A stretch of DNA of 7,653 nt from the NCBI GenBank assembly GCA_016297855.1, contig JAEDFW010000084.1, positions 1 through 7,653 on the forward strand, written 5' to 3'. Source of the DNA: Oscillospiraceae bacterium (GTDB lineage: Bacteria; Bacillota; Clostridia; Oscillospirales; Oscillospiraceae). The notes beneath the pieces were generated by a model. The model saw nothing but the letters and a program-made list of their open reading frames with translations. It made no database searches and was not told the DNA's origin. The translations under genes and the position numbers were made by a program. Position 1 is the first letter of the stretch. Each line of letters begins with the position of its first letter. This document shows, piece after piece, positions 4,945 to 7,653 of this stretch.

Positions 4945-6360
4945 TCAATCGATGTCGTGTACGACTTTCTCCGGCGGCGTGTCGAGCTGCTCGGGATGCA
5001 TCATCAGGCGCTTCATGTATTTCAGCGCCGTGGCATAATAGAAGCCATCGACGATCCGCTCGTCGGTGTTGACCGAGTAGTCGATGTACTTGCGCTGCAC
5101 CACGGTACCGTCGGCAAGCACCTCGTTGGTGCGGCGTTTGCAGCCGAAGGAGACAAATACCGGCATGTTGCCGAAGTTATACAGATGGTGCACAATGGGC
5201 GGAATGCCCAGAGAACCCATGGATGTAAAGAAGATGGACGCGTGGAACGGGCTGATCTCCAGCAGGAACTTCGGGATCAGGCCGAAATAGTCCATCACGC
5301 GCAGCAGCCACACAACGAATTTGAACACAACGCCCGGAATGAGCGAAAGCGCCTTGGCCGTCTTGTCAAAATCACTGCCGCCCGTTTTCTGACCCTGAAT
5401 GCTGTCAAAGCCGGCCTTCAGCTTCTCATACACATCATAGCTCGTATCGGTAGGCTTCAGATGAAGCTTTGTGATGCTCTCATTCGCATCTGTCGACATC
5501 TCCGTTTTCACGACCATGCAGAACTGAATATCGTCGTCGCGCGAGTAAACCTGCTGGCCGGACAAAAACCGGTTCAGACCCGGATATTTTGCCACCACGC
5601 GCACATATGCCGCCAGAAACACATGCGTGATGCCGAAATTGGTCAAGCCCTCGCGCCGCTTTTCGCGGATGTAGCGCTCGACGCCCGTGATCTCCACCGA
5701 ATCGTAAATGCAGTTCGATGATTCGCAGCGGGTAGGCATGATGTAGTTGGCCACGATCTGCATCGGATCGAGCGACCGCAGCTTGCGTCCGTCCGATCGG
5801 TCGCCCCAGGTGGGATGGTACGCGTTGTCGAGATGTACCTGCATCGCCAGTACCGCGCAAAGCCCACCCAGCAGAAACAGCAGATCCGGCATTACAGGGT
5901 AGAGCGCCGCCCAGTCTGTGCCGCGGATCTCAACGCGATGGCTGTAGAGCAGCACGCAAAGCGCACCCGCCATCAAAATGACCAGCAGCCAGTTGTTGCG
6001 CACATGGCCCGAGACCGTGACCATGTAGAACGTTGCGATGGCCAGATACGCAATCCAGAACACAAACGAGAGCCGGATATCGATTGCCGCCATGGAGATC
6101 TTGATCCCGTAATAGATCGCCAGCAGGAAAACCGGCACAGACGTGCGGTAGAACCGTTCGTCTCCGTCTTTGAGCAGAATATACACATAGATCAGACAGC
6201 TTATGACCGGCAATACGATTTGCAGCCACACCGTCGTTGCATCTGCGCCTTTCCCGCAGGAATATGCGATGCGGACGATTGCCGAAGCCACCAGAGCCAG
6301 TGCCGCCAACCAGACAAGAACGCTCTTCCGGTTGACATAATACGAAACTCTCTTTTTCAT
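4945..6360 (-). CDS. Six-helix membrane protein with E2/CAT-like acyltransferase domain
   Basis: The product (471 residues) starts with a positively charged tail, then about six hydrophobic helices (near 14-33, 42-63, 74-93, 97-117, 123-140 and 155-175). A C-terminal domain (about 195-455) resembles the catalytic domain of 2-oxoacid dehydrogenase E2 and chloramphenicol acetyltransferase. Supporting segments are VERYIREKRREG (228-239), HVFLAAYVR (246-254), PGLNRFLSGQQVY (260-272), SMGSLGIPP (380-388) and DERIVDG (433-439). The last aligns with the E2 motif DHRxxDG, whose catalytic His is here Glu434, so ordinary acyl transfer by that mechanism is doubtful. No lipoyl or subunit-binding domain is present, and there are no E1 or E3 genes nearby, so a dehydrogenase-complex role is unlikely. 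The start at 6360 is preferred over a GTG at 6408 because the latter lies inside the upstream terminator. No SD precedes it. It forms an operon with the methyltransferase gene. Confidence 0.82.
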   Translation of the reverse strand: MKKRVSYYVNRKSVLVWLAALALVASAIVRIAYSCGKGADATTVWLQIVLPVISCLIYVYILLKDGDERFYRTSVPVFLLAIYYGIKISMAAIDIRLSFVFWIAYLAIATFYMVTVSGHVRNNWLLVILMAGALCVLLYSHRVEIRGTDWAALYPVMPDLLFLLGGLCAVLAMQVHLDNAYHPTWGDRSDGRKLRSLDPMQIVANYIMPTRCESSNCIYDSVEITGVERYIREKRREGLTNFGITHVFLAAYVRVVAKYPGLNRFLSGQQVYSRDDDIQFCMVVKTEMSTDANESITKLHLKPTDTSYDVYEKLKAGFDSIQGQKTGGSDFDKTAKALSLIPGVVFKFVVWLLRVMDYFGLIPKFLLEISPFHASIFFTSMGSLGIPPIVHHLYNFGNMPVFVSFGCKRRTNEVLADGTVVQRKYIDYSVNTDERIVDGFYYATALKYMKRLMMHPEQLDTPPEKVVHDID

Positions 6361-6366
6361 GTGTTT

Positions 6367-6395
6367 ATCATACCAGTCTGAATTTTGAAATGCAA
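6367..6395 (-). promoter_or_regulatory. Predicted extended -10 promoter giving a near-leaderless transcript
   Basis: On the minus strand TTGCAT (6390-6395) precedes TATGAT (6367-6372) by 17 bases, and TGG directly before the latter makes an extended -10. Only six bases (AAACAC) separate the -10 from the ATG at 6358-6360, so the transcript would start on or within a few bases of the start codon. The absence of an SD sequence fits leaderless translation. Confidence 0.6.
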
Positions 6396-6397
6396 CG

Positions 6398-6433
6398 AAA
6401 AAATTCACAGCCGCCTCCGGCGGCTGTGAATTT
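6398..6433 (-). terminator. Rho-independent terminator of threonine synthase gene
   Basis: Arms 6401-6415 and 6419-6433 pair perfectly over 15 bp around a 3-base loop. On the minus strand the stem runs into six T (complement of 6398-6403, three of them in the stem). It begins 5 bases after the thrC stop codon and separates that gene from the downstream membrane acyltransferase gene, supporting an independent promoter for the latter. Confidence 0.95.
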
Positions 6434-6438
6434 CTGTC

Positions 6439-7653
6439 TTACTCTACGATGACGCCGCGCTTGGCGAATTCCGATACCATGAGATCAAGGTCTGGCTCGA
6501 TGTGGATCGGTTCGCCGGCGGATTTGATGGCGTTGGCCACGTCCTTGAGGCCGTTGCCCGTCACGACCGAAACGACGGTATCGTCTTTGCCGAGCAGTCC
6601 CATCTCACACGCTTTTTTGACTGCCGCCGTGCCGGTCACGCCGGCGGGTTCGCCGAATACGCCGCAGGTCCTGCCGAGCAGGCGCTGCGCGGCGAGGATT
6701 TCCTCGTCCGTCACGTTGATGGCAAGGCCGTTCGACTCGCGGATCGCCATGAGCGCCTTGTCAGCGTTGCGCGGCACGCCGACGGAAATCGAGTCAGCGA
6801 TGGTGTTCTCCTCCATGGGCTGCCACGGCGCATTCTCCTGAATCGCGCGGTTGAGCGGATAGCAGCCCGTCGACTGCGCGGAAATGAGTCTCGGCAGCTT
6901 GTCAATAAAACCGATGGCATACAGATCCTTTAATCCCTTCCACACGCCCGCGATGGTGCATCCGTCGCCGACGGAGATGGCCAGATAGTCCGGCATCTGC
7001 CAGTCGAGCTGCTCGGCAATCTCCAGCGCGACGGTCTTCTTACCCTCGGACAGATACGGATTGATGGCCGCGTTGCGGTTGTACCAGCCATACTTGTCAA
7101 TGGCCTCGGCCGAGAGCTTGAACGTGTCCTCATAGTTGCCCTTGACGGAGATGACGTTCGCGCCGAAGATCATCAGCTGCGCAACTTTTCCCTTGGGCGC
7201 GCGCTCGGGCACAAAAATGTAGGTTTTGAGGCCCGCTGCAGCGGCGTTGCCTGCCAGAGATGACGCGGCGTTGCCGGTCGACGAGCAGGCGATGATCGAA
7301 GCGCCCGCTTCTTTCGCCTTGGCAACCGCCATAGCCGACGCGCGGTCTTTGAGCGACGCTGTGGGGTTCTGGCCGTCGTCCTTCACCCACAGCTTCTTGA
7401 TGCCAAGCTGCGCGGCAAGACCCGGCTCTTCGTACAGCGGCGACCATCCCACGCGAAGCGGCGTGTCGGGCGTAGTCTCCTCCACCGGCAGCAGCTCGCG
7501 ATAGCGCCACATCGAGCGGTTGTCGCGGTTTTTGAGCACATCCTTGGTCAGCTTCGTTTTGATGTAATCGTAGTCGTAGACGATATCCAGAATGCCGCCG
7601 CACTCGCAGTTGGTGAGGTCGGGCACGGCCTCGTAGGTCTTGCCGCAGCGGAC
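6439..7653 (-). CDS. thrC: Threonine synthase, N terminus cut by window edge
   Basis: This PLP enzyme converts O-phosphohomoserine to threonine (EC 4.2.3.1), the last step of threonine synthesis, in the cytoplasm. The visible part is 404 residues and the reading frame stays open to the right edge, so only the first few residues are missing. The N terminus shows RCGKTYE (2-8) and CECGG (16-20), the remains of the zinc ribbon found at the start of many threonine synthases. The PLP lysine is Lys102 in TASLKDRAS (codon 7348-7350). SSTGNAAS (124-131) is the phosphate/substrate-binding loop, ISVGDGCTIAG (226-236) the cofactor phosphate loop, and EPAGVTGTAA (335-344) and TGNGLKD (365-371) are conserved C-terminal blocks. 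The GTG at 7624-7626 is in frame but would remove part of the zinc ribbon, so it is not the start. A strong terminator follows. No homoserine kinase or dehydrogenase gene is in view. Confidence 0.95.
   Translation of the reverse strand, partial: VRCGKTYEAVPDLTNCECGGILDIVYDYDYIKTKLTKDVLKNRDNRSMWRYRELLPVEETTPDTPLRVGWSPLYEEPGLAAQLGIKKLWVKDDGQNPTASLKDRASAMAVAKAKEAGASIIACSSTGNAASSLAGNAAAAGLKTYIFVPERAPKGKVAQLMIFGANVISVKGNYEDTFKLSAEAIDKYGWYNRNAAINPYLSEGKKTVALEIAEQLDWQMPDYLAISVGDGCTIAGVWKGLKDLYAIGFIDKLPRLISAQSTGCYPLNRAIQENAPWQPMEENTIADSISVGVPRNADKALMAIRESNGLAINVTDEEILAAQRLLGRTCGVFGEPAGVTGTAAVKKACEMGLLGKDDTVVSVVTGNGLKDVANAIKSAGEPIHIEPDLDLMVSEFAKRGVIVE

Noticed and set aside
4867..5721. Plus-strand open frame of 284 codons across the methyltransferase/acyltransferase junction
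   Set aside because: It is antisense to two recognised genes, has no domain, and shows the His/Arg-rich composition of a shadow frame.
6361..6408. GTG start at 6408 for the membrane acyltransferase gene (16 extra residues)
   Set aside because: The codon is inside the stem of the thrC terminator and upstream of the predicted promoter. The GGAGG in front of it is part of the hairpin loop and stem.
7624..7626. GTG at 7626 as the start of threonine synthase
   Set aside because: The frame continues to the window edge with RCGKTYE, part of the expected zinc ribbon, so the true start is outside the window.

Overview
The window is a gene-dense, GC-rich bacterial chromosomal segment. Its gene families, protein style, short intergenic gaps, strong Shine-Dalgarno (SD) sites and sigma-A-type promoters fit a gut Clostridia, most likely of the Oscillospirales/Ruminococcaceae type. 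That placement is inferred from gene style, not from a marker gene. There are no mobile elements, CRISPR arrays, tRNA or rRNA genes. The content is mostly amino-acid and peptide metabolism plus two unusual membrane proteins.

Layout, left to right. A strong hairpin terminator (39-73) closes an unseen gene at the left edge and may also serve a minus-strand YwlG/TIGR01440-family gene (72-617). The 162-bp gap between that gene and the divergent pepT (780-2000, peptidase T) holds a nested inverted repeat (648-711) and a good extended -10 promoter (721-749). pepT converges on a minus-strand gene (2060-3004) whose product appears to join a three-helix PQ-loop/SemiSWEET-like membrane domain to a divergent SGNH-hydrolase-like domain. 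That gene is divergent from a LysR-type regulator (3136-4017). Their promoters interleave, and a perfect 6-4-6 inverted repeat sits where a regulator could control both.

A bidirectional terminator (4019-4060) separates the regulator from a minus-strand pair. The first gene of the pair (4945-6360) encodes a six-helix membrane protein with a C-terminal E2/CAT-like acyltransferase fold. Seven bases downstream of it lies a stand-alone homocysteine S-methyltransferase gene (4059-4937). The promoter predicted for the pair places the transcript start almost on the ATG, so its mRNA may be leaderless. At the right end is a minus-strand threonine synthase gene (6439 to the window edge, N terminus missing), closed by a 15-bp-stem terminator (6398-6433).

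How they work together: pepT releases amino acids from tripeptides, thrC makes threonine from O-phosphohomoserine, and the methyltransferase module makes methionine from homocysteine, so three genes touch the aspartate-family and peptide economy. No sequence evidence joins them into one regulon. The least-described parts are the membrane-SGNH fusion with its divergent LysR switch, and the membrane acyltransferase-like protein coupled to the methyltransferase.
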